In this document: piece after piece, positions 8,160 to 15,587 of the stretch
Layout of the letters: every line of letters starts with the position of its first letter
How positions within the stretch are numbered: the stretch's first letter is position 1
Source: Pseudomonas hydrolytica
Lineage (GTDB): Bacteria; Pseudomonadota; Gammaproteobacteria; Pseudomonadales; Pseudomonadaceae
Assembly: GCF_021495345.1 (NCBI RefSeq)
Contig: NZ_CP099397.1
Coordinates: forward strand, 3,348,001-3,412,000
Length of the DNA: 64,000 nt
Reading direction: 5' to 3'
The notes under the pieces: generated by a model
Seen by the model: the letters and a program-made list of their open reading frames with translations, nothing else
Told to the model about the DNA's origin: nothing
Database searches by the model: none
Program-made: the position numbers and the translations under genes

Positions 8160-8360
8160 ATGGCGAAATCACACGCCCCCAATCCGTCCGCGACTGCGGA
8201 CCGGATCGCTGCTCACCGGGCAATGGCACTTGCCGCCCTCCGCGCCGACTCAAGCCTATCCAGCCGTATGAGCCGGTACAACCACCATATGAACTGCGCC
8301 CGCTCCCTGGAGCTGATCCTTGGCCTGGCTCGCGCTCTGCGCGCTGGGGGTGGCCAATGA
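8160..8360 (+). CDS. Small protein, first gene of element's rightward operon (66 residues)
   Basis: ATG 8160 has a strong AGGAG site seven to eight bases upstream, and the stop overlaps the start of the next gene (ATGA). The sequence MAKSHAPNPSATADRIAAHR... is short, alanine and arginine rich, and mostly helical after residue 10 (AMALAALRADSSLSSRMSRYNHHMNC is the central part). No family recognised. Good ribosome binding site and coupling support it as a real gene. Confidence 0.65.
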   Translation: MAKSHAPNPSATADRIAAHRAMALAALRADSSLSSRMSRYNHHMNCARSLELILGLARALRAGGGQ

Positions 8361-8998
8361 CCGATATCGAACTGCTGTTCACATCTGTGGTTTACAGCAT
8401 TACCCTACGGGTATTGGGCCTTGGTGGTCGATCTTTTATGACCGCCGAAGACTTAGCCGCTGTGCTGGAGTACCGCACTGCTGGCAGCATCACTACTGTC
8501 TTCAGTCGTCATAGAACCGCTCTTGAACCATTGAGCATCAAGGCTAGGATCGACGGCGTAGGTCATGCTGTACGCCTATTCGACGAAGCCGGCGTGCGCT
8601 ACATCTGCCAGTACAGCAAGCGCCCTGGGGCCATTCATCTGCTGCAATGGCTCGACGCTGGCGGCATGAAGATCGACCAGCAGCCACCAGTCCCTGAAGT
8701 CGAGACGCTCCCCGTCGAGGACGTCGAGCTACTGCCGCCGCCTCGACACGTGCCGAGCTTGCGCCTGGTGCCGCGTGGCCCTGACCCCATGCAGCAGCTC
8801 CTGGAGCGCGAGAAGGCGTATTGCCGCGACCTGGTGAAGACGTTCCTGCGCTACTGCGAATCCGAGGAGGTGGACAAGCTGACGGGCATGATCGATGGGC
8901 AGATCGATCACCTGCTGGAGACGCGCTATTGCCCCGGCCTGAACGCCGCCCGCTATGAGCTGTATCGCAAGTATTGGATGCAAGGGGGTGCGCAATGA
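8357..8998 (+). CDS. BRO-N-like (antirepressor-type) protein, 213 residues
   Basis: Starts at ATG 8357, overlapping the previous stop. Residues about 8-100 follow the BRO-N pattern: a beta hairpin, then FMTAEDLAAVLEYRTAGSITTVFSRH, a loop ending in VRLFDEAGVRYICQYSKRPGAIHLLQWL. A proline-rich linker (VPEVETLPVEDVELLPPPRHVP) separates a helical C-terminal domain (LLEREKAYCRDLVKTFLRYCE). BRO-N proteins of phages are often antirepressors or other DNA-binding regulators. Whether this one counters a repressor of a co-resident phage is inference. Confidence 0.55.
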   Translation: MTDIELLFTSVVYSITLRVLGLGGRSFMTAEDLAAVLEYRTAGSITTVFSRHRTALEPLSIKARIDGVGHAVRLFDEAGVRYICQYSKRPGAIHLLQWLDAGGMKIDQQPPVPEVETLPVEDVELLPPPRHVPSLRLVPRGPDPMQQLLEREKAYCRDLVKTFLRYCESEEVDKLTGMIDGQIDHLLETRYCPGLNAARYELYRKYWMQGGAQ

Positions 8999-9444
8999 GC
9001 ACCATCATTCAGTTCCCCAGCATTCGCCCAGCGGTCAATTGCATCGCGCTGGCCGGCGAGCCGGAGTATGTGACGGTGGTTGAGTACGGTGAACAGTTGT
9101 TCGTGACGGATCGGCAGTTGGGCCTGGCTTTGGGGTACGTCGAGCCGCTGGCAGCCATCGAGCAGTTGTGCGCCAAGAATGGTGATGAGCTGGGTTCGTT
9201 CCTGATCGACCTGCATCAGGCTGAGCCGGAGGGGCGGACGCGGGTGCGCGTGTTCGACCTGGAGGGCGCCATGCGTATCTGTAAGCTGGCCAGGACGCCG
9301 GCTGCCGCAATGCTCTATGCGCGCCTCGGTGGTCGGGCTATCGCCGAGTTCGTGGTGGTGGATGCTGGGCCGAAGGCGCAGGTGTTGCCTTTTCCGAAAC
9401 GCAAGAAGGCCCGCAAGCCGGGCAAGGGGCGCCGTCATGGTTAA
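8995..9444 (+). CDS. Second BRO-N-like small protein, 149 residues
   Basis: Starts at ATG 8995, overlapping the previous stop by 4 bases. After an N-terminal extension (MSTIIQFPSIRPAVNCIAL) it shows LFVTDRQLGLALGYVEPLAAIEQLCAKNGDEL and VRVFDLEGAMRICKLARTPAAAMLYARLGGRAIAEF, the same layout as BRO-N or P22-AR-N modules. It ends in a very basic tail (FPKRKKARKPGKGRRHG) that could bind nucleic acid. It and its upstream neighbour may be diverged relatives. Function is not known. Confidence 0.5.
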   Translation: MSTIIQFPSIRPAVNCIALAGEPEYVTVVEYGEQLFVTDRQLGLALGYVEPLAAIEQLCAKNGDELGSFLIDLHQAEPEGRTRVRVFDLEGAMRICKLARTPAAAMLYARLGGRAIAEFVVVDAGPKAQVLPFPKRKKARKPGKGRRHG

Positions 9445-9766
9445 GCTTGAGTTGCTACCGGCTGATTCTCAATCTGGCTGCGAGGTGCTCTACTTCGATG
9501 CCGGGGCGAGGCCTACGGACTTGTGGGAGTGCGCGAATAGGCGCCTGGTTGCAGTCCGGGAGCTACTGGAGACGTTGAGCGAGTATCGCAATGCGGCCAA
9601 CCTCGACGGCTTGCCAGTGGTGGCTGACGCTTGCTCGCTACTGATGAGCGATGCTCAGGGCATGATGAACGCGCTGTTCACCCACCTGCGTGATTACGAG
9701 CTAAGCAAGATTGGTGAGTATGGGAAGATCCCCGGCGCCACTACAGGAGAGCCGCGACATGACTGA
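9437..9766 (+). CDS. DUF3077-like small protein, 109 residues
   Basis: ATG 9437 (MVKLELLPADSQSGCEVLYF) overlaps the end of the previous gene by 8 bases. The block FDAGARPTDLWECANRRLVAVRELLETL followed by a second helix ending in a stretch of small residues (ADACSLLMSDAQGMMNALF) resembles the DUF3077 family found in Pseudomonas, which has no assigned function. The match is by eye and moderate. The stop overlaps the next start. Confidence 0.5.
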   Translation: MVKLELLPADSQSGCEVLYFDAGARPTDLWECANRRLVAVRELLETLSEYRNAANLDGLPVVADACSLLMSDAQGMMNALFTHLRDYELSKIGEYGKIPGATTGEPRHD

Positions 9767-10043
9767 CAAAGCCTGGATGAAGGCCGAGCTGCTGAAGGCC
9801 ACCGAGAGCCTGATCGACATGGCCAGCGAGTCAGAGCTTAAGGTTCTGGGTGAGCTGATCGGCTTGCAGTTGCTCAAGGCCTGTTTCATTCGCCGGGCTG
9901 GTGCGCTGGGCATGACTGCTGAGCAGTTGGAGAGCGTCCGGCTCGACATCGAGGAAACTCAGTGCAAGGTGATGGAGCTGGTAAAGCTCCTGGACGAAAC
10001 CAACGCCAACGCGATCCAGGCCGTCACCGCGCCGAAGCACTGA
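9759..10043 (+). CDS. Small helical protein, 94 residues, unknown
   Basis: ATG 9759 is preceded by GGAGAG and overlaps the previous stop by 8 bases. The protein is almost entirely helical (ATESLIDMASESELKVLGELIG ... DIEETQCKVMELVKLLDETNAN). It is the last gene of the first rightward operon of the element and is followed by a terminator. No family recognised. Confidence 0.6.
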   Translation: MTDKAWMKAELLKATESLIDMASESELKVLGELIGLQLLKACFIRRAGALGMTAEQLESVRLDIEETQCKVMELVKLLDETNANAIQAVTAPKH

Positions 10044-10060
10044 CTCTGCCGCGTCACCTC

Positions 10061-10084
10061 AAGCGCCCTGCGGGGCGCTTTTTT
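10061..10084 (+). terminator. Terminator ending the first rightward operon of the element
   Basis: AAGCGCCC / GGGCGCTT with TGCG loop, followed by TTTTTTG. It lies 18 bases after the stop codon at 10043 and separates the early set from the Mor-type gene. Confidence 0.9.
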
Positions 10085-10342
10085 GTGGGCGCTCGATAGC
10101 GGCGCTACCTGCGTTCTCGGCGCATGCCCTGGGGCGAGTTTATAAACGCCCAAACAGGCCGCTCCTGGCGTTTTCTGTTCATTCCCCAGCACTGATGCCG
10201 GTTTTGCGTTGCTCACGCTGTAAGGCGCGTTCTGGCGTTTGGGCTCTCTCGCCTGCTGGCAATGTTTTTGCCGCGTCCAAATTACCCAGATGTTTTGCCA
10301 CGGCAAATATGGGCCTGTATTCATACATTGATGGGTGACGAG
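10085..10342 (+). promoter_or_regulatory. Promoter region of Mor-like gene with TTTGCC/GGCAAA dyad
   Basis: About 260 bases without a gene. TTTGCC AC GGCAAA (10294-10307) is a perfect 6+6 dyad 36 bases before the Mor-like start, with a related TTTTTGCC half upstream at 10265-10272. It is a good operator candidate for the Mor-like protein itself or for the element's repressor. No convincing -35/-10 pair could be fixed. Confidence 0.45.
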
Positions 10343-10663
10343 ATGTCTTACAGCTACCGAATGACGGTGCGGCGCCATGATCTGTTGGTCGATGTTGCTG
10401 ATCGGACGATGGTAATTCTGAAGCGCTACGGCCTCGACGACGGCAAGGCCCAGGAGGCCGCAGACTGCGTGGTTGACGACTTGGTTGAGAACTGGGGGGG
10501 GCAGTGCATCACGGTACCCAAGGATATGAAGTATCGGAACGCCAAGCGGCGACAGGCCATCGTCGATGCGTTCGATGGGGGCAACCATTCGGAGTTGGCC
10601 ACTCAGCACGGGCTGTCGGTCAACGCTGTTTACAAGATTCTGAAGCGCGCACAGGCCAAGTAG
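10343..10663 (+). CDS. Mor/C-type transcription activator, 106 residues
   Basis: I chose ATG 10343 (MSYSYRMTVRRHDLLVDVAD) because GGGTGACGAG precedes it; ATG 10331 is the alternative. The block LKRYGLDDGKAQEAADCVVDDLVENWGGQ, then a short strand and KRRQAIVDAFDGGNHSELATQHGLSVNAVYKILKRAQ at the C-terminus, matches the Mor/C family of Mu-type phages with its C-terminal helix-turn-helix. Mor turns on middle transcription and C turns on late genes. Here it probably drives the downstream protease and tape-measure genes, and could act on a helper phage as well (inference). Confidence 0.85.
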   Translation: MSYSYRMTVRRHDLLVDVADRTMVILKRYGLDDGKAQEAADCVVDDLVENWGGQCITVPKDMKYRNAKRRQAIVDAFDGGNHSELATQHGLSVNAVYKILKRAQAK

Positions 10664-10689
10664 GCCAGCCACGAGAGGATAGGCACATC

Positions 10690-11355
10690 ATGTTAGGCAT
10701 TAACTTCAATGCAGCAGAAGAGGCTGCCAAATCGCTCCGCACGGCTACTGCTGACTTGCGCTCGCAACGCAGCAAGCTCCAGGAGCAAAGGGACGGTTTG
10801 CACGCACAGCGCGAGGCGCTGTATCTCCAGGCGCTGAGCAAGGCGGATGCCAAGCAGTTCCTGTTCGACTATATCGACGCATGGGCCAAGCAGTACCTGG
10901 AGCGCGGCAAGCTGGACGATCTGTTCCAGGTGATCGCCACACCGAAGCGTGATCGGGACTTTGCCAAGGCCAACAATCTCACCGAGCCTTACCTCTGCCT
11001 GCGCGATATCGAGACCGTGTTGGAGCCGGGTGAGACGCCCAAGGGCGGGCAAGTCTTCGGTGCCTCTCCGTTGCCGATTTTCGGTGATGGGATCGCCATG
11101 ATGAACGCCAGCTACATCGGCTCCGCGTGCTTCTTGTTCGGCGACTTGGTCAAGGCGAAGCTGGAGCAGTACTTCGATGCGAAGTACCCGGAACCGAACC
11201 CGGACACGGTCGGGGCGCCGGTAGCCGAGCGCCGTGCATTGATCCAGGAGCTGGATCGGCAGATCGGTGAGCTGGACAGCGGCCTTAACCAGATTGATGC
11301 CAAGCTGCGACAGCTGGGCGTGCGTGAGCCGCATCGCCTGCCAGGTGGTGCGTGA
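10690..11355 (+). CDS. Coiled-coil phage protein of unknown function, 221 residues
   Basis: ATG 10690 (MLGINFNAAEEAAKSLRTA) follows GAGAGGATA. Residues about 10-55 form a coiled coil (LRSQRSKLQEQRDGLHAQREAL), residues 55-165 look globular (LFDYIDAWAKQYLERGKLDDL, SPLPIFGDGIAMMNASYIG), and residues 180-212 are a second coiled coil (RALIQELDRQIGELDSGLNQI). The two coils could pair. It lies directly upstream of the Mu I-type protease gene and its stop overlaps that start (TGATG), so a role in particle assembly is possible. No family recognised. Confidence 0.6.
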   Translation: MLGINFNAAEEAAKSLRTATADLRSQRSKLQEQRDGLHAQREALYLQALSKADAKQFLFDYIDAWAKQYLERGKLDDLFQVIATPKRDRDFAKANNLTEPYLCLRDIETVLEPGETPKGGQVFGASPLPIFGDGIAMMNASYIGSACFLFGDLVKAKLEQYFDAKYPEPNPDTVGAPVAERRALIQELDRQIGELDSGLNQIDAKLRQLGVREPHRLPGGA

Positions 11356-12002
11356 TGAGCCTGGCCGTGCTGCGTATTTCCAGCCAACTGCCGAAGGCCT
11401 TCCGCATCATTCCGGTGGGCCGCTTCCATGCGCATGATGGGCGCCCAGGTGGTCATTGGTATTTGATGCCAGAGCGTGGCCGGCAGATCGCGGCACTGGC
11501 CAACCAGAACAGCCAGGGGCTGCTGATCGACTTCGAGCATGAGAGCTTGAAGAAGGCCGACGCCCCCGAGGCTGGCCGCGCGACGGCGCTGGAGTGGCGC
11601 GACGATGGGCTGTATGTCGCGGATGCGAGCTGGACGGCGGAAGCGAAAGCCCAGATCGCCAGCGGCAAGAAGCGCTTTATCTCGCCCGTGTTCCGCTTCA
11701 ATGGGGCCACCGGGGAAGTGCTGGCACTGGAGAGCATCGCGCTGACGGGTGATCCGGCGTTGCTGGGCCTGACTGACCTGTCTCAGGTAGCGGTGGCCAG
11801 TGCTCAGCGGCAGAGCGGTGATGATGTTCCTGGTAGTGGCATGACTGCGCGAGATCGGGAGGTTTTCGAGCATGTGTTCGGCACGTCGCCTGAAGCACTG
11901 GCAGCGCTGCATGCTGAAAAGCCTGACGCGCCACCGGAAGGCGTCACTGCTGAAGACTGGGCCAAGCTGCGGCATGTGTTTGGGGATGCGCTGAATGAAT
12001 AA
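11355..12002 (+). CDS. Mu I-type prohead protease, short form (215 residues)
   Basis: The start is ATG 11355 overlapping the previous stop; a GTG three bases earlier is possible. The sequence matches the Mu-like prophage I protein family: FRIIPVGRFHAHDGRPGG, then LLIDFEHESLKKADAPEAGR, the domain core up to IALTGDPALLGLTDLSQVA near residue 140. Mu I is about 360 residues and also yields the scaffold; this one ends after about 70 further residues, so the scaffold part is much reduced. There is no capsid gene beside it. Its last 8 bases overlap the tape-measure start. Confidence 0.8.
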   Translation: MSLAVLRISSQLPKAFRIIPVGRFHAHDGRPGGHWYLMPERGRQIAALANQNSQGLLIDFEHESLKKADAPEAGRATALEWRDDGLYVADASWTAEAKAQIASGKKRFISPVFRFNGATGEVLALESIALTGDPALLGLTDLSQVAVASAQRQSGDDVPGSGMTARDREVFEHVFGTSPEALAALHAEKPDAPPEGVTAEDWAKLRHVFGDALNE

Positions 12003-15000
12003 TCGCGGCGATATCGAATTTGCCCTGCGCCTGCGCACTGACCTGGAACAAGGCCAGCAGCAGCTGCAGGCGCTGGCCGATTCGGTCGAGAACGTCGGCG
12101 CCGCCGCTGCGACATCGAGCACCCAGCTCGGCCAGGTTGGCGAGAGCGCCGACCAGCAGGCCGCCCGCATCCGTGCCATGGTCGAGGCCAGCCTGCAGCA
12201 GCAGGCAGCGGCCGATGGCATGGCTGAAAGCATCCAGCGTTCTGCTGCCGCTACCCAGGAGGCCAACAGCGCCTGGCAGCAGAATGCAGCCGCCCAAACC
12301 GAGGCGATGAACGCCTACCACGGCGCAGAGCGTGCCGCCCAGGAAAAAGCGCAGGCCGATCTACGTGCCGCTGAGGCCGCCGCTCAAGCCGCTGCATCCG
12401 CCGAGAAGGAAGGCCAGGAGCTGCAGCAGCTGCTGGGCAAGATCGACCCGGTGATTCGCAAGCTCGACGAGCTGGACAGCATGGAGCAGCAGCTGCGCCG
12501 TGCTCGCGCCTCCGGCCAGATCGATCTGGATACCTTCGACGAGTTCAACACCAAGCTCCAGGAGCAACGCCAGCGCCTCGGCGGCACCACGGACGCTATG
12601 CGCGTCGCTGGCATCACGGCTGGCCAGTACCAGCAGGCCATGCGTCAACTGCCGATGCAGATCACCGATATCACCACCAGCCTGGCCAGCGGTATGCCGG
12701 TGTGGCTGGTGGCGGTGCAGCAAGGCGGCCAGATCCGCGACAGCTTCGGCAGCTGGGCCAACGCCGGCCGTGCCCTGGTCAGCACCATCAACCCGCTCAC
12801 GCTGGCCATTGCCAGCGTTACCGCAGCCATTGGTGCCACTGTGATCGCGGCCGTCCAGGGGGCGGCCGAGACCTACGAGTACGAAAAAGCCATTGCCCTG
12901 ACGGGAAATTCGGCGGGCGTGACGTCGGATCGACTGGCAGGCATGGCGCGCGAGATCAGCGGAATTTCCGGCACTCAACGCCAGGCTGCTGCTGCCCTCG
13001 CTGAAATCACCGCGTCGGGTAAGTTCACCGCAGACCAGATCAAGTTGATCGGCACCACTGCCGTCTTGATGCAGAACAACGTCGGGCAGGCGATCAGCGC
13101 CACCGTAGAAGATTTCAAGAAGCTGGCCGAGGAGCCAGCCGAGGCATCCGCCAAGCTCAACGTCGAGTACAACTACCTGACCCTGGCGGTTTACGAGCAG
13201 ATCGCCGCACTGGAGGCCCAGGGCGATCAGGCCGGCGCCACACAGTTGGCGATGGAGGCTCTGGGCGGGGCGATGCAAAGTCGATCAGTGGAGATCGCTG
13301 AGAAGCTGGGTTTGATTGAGTCCGCCTGGAAAGGAATTACCAACGTCGCCGCCGTGGCGTGGGATGCCATGCTCGGTATTGGGCGGGAAGAGACTCTGGA
13401 TGACCAACTAGCGGCTATTCAGCGTCAGCGTCAGGCAGCTCAGTTTGGTGTACGCGGAGATCGTGTTGGCGGCGCTATTGATCCGGTGCTTGAGGCTCGC
13501 TTGGCCGCCGAGGAGGAAGGCATCCGGCGCCGGATGGAGCTAGATGCTCAGAACGCAAAGCAAACAGCAGACGAGAAAGCCGCTAACCGAGAAGCCATCG
13601 AGGCATCGAAGGAGCGCACCAAGGCCGGCGACGCATTCCTCAAGAGTGCCGAGGCTCAGCTGCAAAGCCTGCAGAACCTGACCAGCGTAGAGCGTGCGCA
13701 GCGGGTGATGCAGGAGCAGAACATCGAGGCCACCAGCGAGCTGGGCCGCCGCATGCTGGAAGCCGCCGCTGCCACCGATAAGCAGCGTGAGGCCAACGAG
13801 GCTGAAGCCGAAGCTAAGCGCAGGGCGACCGAGGAGCAACGCAAGGCCACTGCCGCGCAGCGCGAACAGGAGCGCGCCGCTCAAGCCGCGCTGCGCGCCA
13901 CCGAGCAGAGCATCCGACAGCAGCTGAGCTATGTTCAGGGCCTGGAGGATCAGGCCTCCAAGATCGGGCTAACTGCTGCCGAGGTGCGTCAGTACGAGCT
14001 GGCCGAGAAAGGCCTGACCGGCGCCATGCTCGATCGCGCACAAGCCGCCCTGGCATTGATCGATGCCAGCGAGGCGCAGCGCCAGGCCGATGCCAACGCA
14101 CGTGCCAATGCCGGTCTGGAGGCCGAGTTCCTCCGCGCCTCGGGCCGTGAAACCGATGCCGCACTGCTGGAGATCCGCACCAAGTTCGCCGGCATGCGTA
14201 CTGAGTTCGAGAAGGCCGGCAACGAAGCCGGCCTAGCCTGGCTCGACAAGCTGATCCCTGTAGCCGAAGCCAAGGTGCGCGTCGACGACGTACAGCGCGA
14301 GATGGACCGTATCCTTAACGACGCTCAGCGCCAGGAACAGTCGGTCAACGTGCAGCAGGATGCCGGCCTGATCACCGAACTGCAGGCGCGCGAGCGCATC
14401 TTGGAGATCCACCGGGAGACCGCTGGCCAGCTGGAGAAAATGAGGCCGATCCTTAGTGAATTGGCGCAGCAGCCAGGCGAGATCGGTGAGGCAGCCAAAG
14501 GCATGCTTAGCCAGATCAATGACTACATCCTTCGAGCTGAGGAAGGCGCGAACAAACTCAGGCAAGCCCTGGAGGACGGCCTGACTAATGGGCTTACCCA
14601 AGCCTTGCAGGGCCTGGCGCGCGGCACCATGACCCTGCGCGAGGCCGTCAGCGCCCTCGGCCAGAGCGTGCTCGATGCGCTCACCCGCATGGCGGCCGAG
14701 AACCTGGCGCAGTCCATCACCGGTGGCGTGATGGGCCTGTTTGGTGGGGCTGGTGGCGGCGACACCGACTTGACCTCTGGCGCTGCTGCTGTCACATCCT
14801 CAGCGGTGGCGCTGTCTGGTGCAGGTAGTACGCTGATCGCCGGCGCGGCAGCGCTGGAGGCTGCCGCCATCAGCCTGGCCGCTGCCAATGGCGTGGCAGG
14901 CGCAGCGGGGAGCAAGGGCGGTGCTGGTGGCGGCAGTGGCTGGTTGGGCACGCTGCTTTCGCTCGGTGGCATGTTCGCGGGTGGCGGCGCTGGAGCTGCT

Positions 15001-15471
15001 GCGGGCAGCGGTGGGTTTATGTCATCCGTTATGGCCTCGCGCTTCGCCGATGGCGGGCACGTGCGCGGCCCAGGTACCACCACCAGTGACAGCATCCCTG
15101 CTTGGCTATCTGATTATGAGTACGTGGTGCGAGCGTCTGTAGTGACGCAGCCCGGCATGCTGGATCACCTGAACGCACTCAATACCCACGGATTGGCAGC
15201 GCTCGATGCCTACCGCATCGGGCATAGCACTGGTGGGCTGGCTGGTATTCCGGCACCCGCGCTTCCTTCACCTGGCCTTGGTACGACCCGAATGGCGGAG
15301 CCTAGAACCGTAGCTTCTCCGGTAACCAACAAGATTTCGCTCTACACGGTGGACAACGCAGAAGAGATGGCGGCACGTGTCTGGTCAGCAGGCGGCTCAG
15401 AAAACTATCTTCTAGAGAAGATCGGTCGGAACCCCATGGCGATCAGGCAGCTTCTCGGTTTCAATCACTAG
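11995..15471 (+). CDS. Tail tape-measure protein of the nested element, lambda H-type, 1,158 residues
   Basis: ATG 11995 overlaps the protease stop by 8 bases. Residues about 200-270 (AGQYQQAMRQLPMQITDITTS ... AVQQGGQIRDSFGSW) are the signature of prophage tape measures of the lambda H type, followed by hydrophobic segments (AIASVTAAIGATVIAAV). Long coiled coils span roughly 520-900, and the C-terminal region has the glycine-rich module with GGHVRGPGTTTSDSIPAWL that prophage tape measures share. The gene is complete and open. Its neighbours lack any other tail gene, so it must work, if at all, with tail proteins made by another phage. Confidence 0.88.
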   Translation: MNNRGDIEFALRLRTDLEQGQQQLQALADSVENVGAAAATSSTQLGQVGESADQQAARIRAMVEASLQQQAAADGMAESIQRSAAATQEANSAWQQNAAAQTEAMNAYHGAERAAQEKAQADLRAAEAAAQAAASAEKEGQELQQLLGKIDPVIRKLDELDSMEQQLRRARASGQIDLDTFDEFNTKLQEQRQRLGGTTDAMRVAGITAGQYQQAMRQLPMQITDITTSLASGMPVWLVAVQQGGQIRDSFGSWANAGRALVSTINPLTLAIASVTAAIGATVIAAVQGAAETYEYEKAIALTGNSAGVTSDRLAGMAREISGISGTQRQAAAALAEITASGKFTADQIKLIGTTAVLMQNNVGQAISATVEDFKKLAEEPAEASAKLNVEYNYLTLAVYEQIAALEAQGDQAGATQLAMEALGGAMQSRSVEIAEKLGLIESAWKGITNVAAVAWDAMLGIGREETLDDQLAAIQRQRQAAQFGVRGDRVGGAIDPVLEARLAAEEEGIRRRMELDAQNAKQTADEKAANREAIEASKERTKAGDAFLKSAEAQLQSLQNLTSVERAQRVMQEQNIEATSELGRRMLEAAAATDKQREANEAEAEAKRRATEEQRKATAAQREQERAAQAALRATEQSIRQQLSYVQGLEDQASKIGLTAAEVRQYELAEKGLTGAMLDRAQAALALIDASEAQRQADANARANAGLEAEFLRASGRETDAALLEIRTKFAGMRTEFEKAGNEAGLAWLDKLIPVAEAKVRVDDVQREMDRILNDAQRQEQSVNVQQDAGLITELQARERILEIHRETAGQLEKMRPILSELAQQPGEIGEAAKGMLSQINDYILRAEEGANKLRQALEDGLTNGLTQALQGLARGTMTLREAVSALGQSVLDALTRMAAENLAQSITGGVMGLFGGAGGGDTDLTSGAAAVTSSAVALSGAGSTLIAGAAALEAAAISLAAANGVAGAAGSKGGAGGGSGWLGTLLSLGGMFAGGGAGAAAGSGGFMSSVMASRFADGGHVRGPGTTTSDSIPAWLSDYEYVVRASVVTQPGMLDHLNALNTHGLAALDAYRIGHSTGGLAGIPAPALPSPGLGTTRMAEPRTVASPVTNKISLYTVDNAEEMAARVWSAGGSENYLLEKIGRNPMAIRQLLGFNH

Positions 15472-15581
15472 TTCCCAAGGCTCCAAATCCGTCTTTTTGG
15501 TAATTCCTTTGCCACTGGTGAAACTTAACCAGCGCCGCCGATATCGCGCAAACATAGGGTCAAATATCGCGCGGCGCTACA
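15472..15581. other. Right end of nested element with two ATATCGCGC repeats
   Basis: 110 bases between the tape-measure stop and the terminal ACA. ATATCGCGC occurs at 15541-15549 and 15564-15572, spaced by 23 bp, within 41 bases of the end. These differ from the left-end repeats, as the two ends of Mu also differ. Binding by a transposase is inferred. Confidence 0.5.
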
Positions 15582-15587
15582 CGACGG
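15582..15587. repeat. Right target-site duplication CGACGG
   Basis: Second copy of the six bases at 6595-6600. With the element removed, the codons read VTVGDALTR across the join, restoring the tape-measure frame. Confidence 0.9.

Larger units (their letters stand above)
6601..15581 (+). mobile_element. 8,981-bp Mu-type non-autonomous element inserted in the tape-measure gene
   Basis: The element has TGT...ACA ends and a 6-bp CGACGG duplication. Its content is one leftward DUF3486-like gene, a 1.1-kb palindrome-rich non-coding region, then a rightward series: a 66-residue protein, two BRO-N-like proteins, two small proteins, a Mor-like activator, a 221-residue coiled-coil protein, a Mu I-type protease and a complete 1,158-residue tape measure. 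No transposase A/B, repressor of the usual Mu type, terminase, portal, capsid or lysis gene is present. Nearly all rightward genes overlap by 1-8 bases and are open, which argues for a maintained unit such as a phage satellite rather than a decayed phage. A deletion derivative of a B3/Mu-like phage is the main alternative. Confidence 0.85.
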
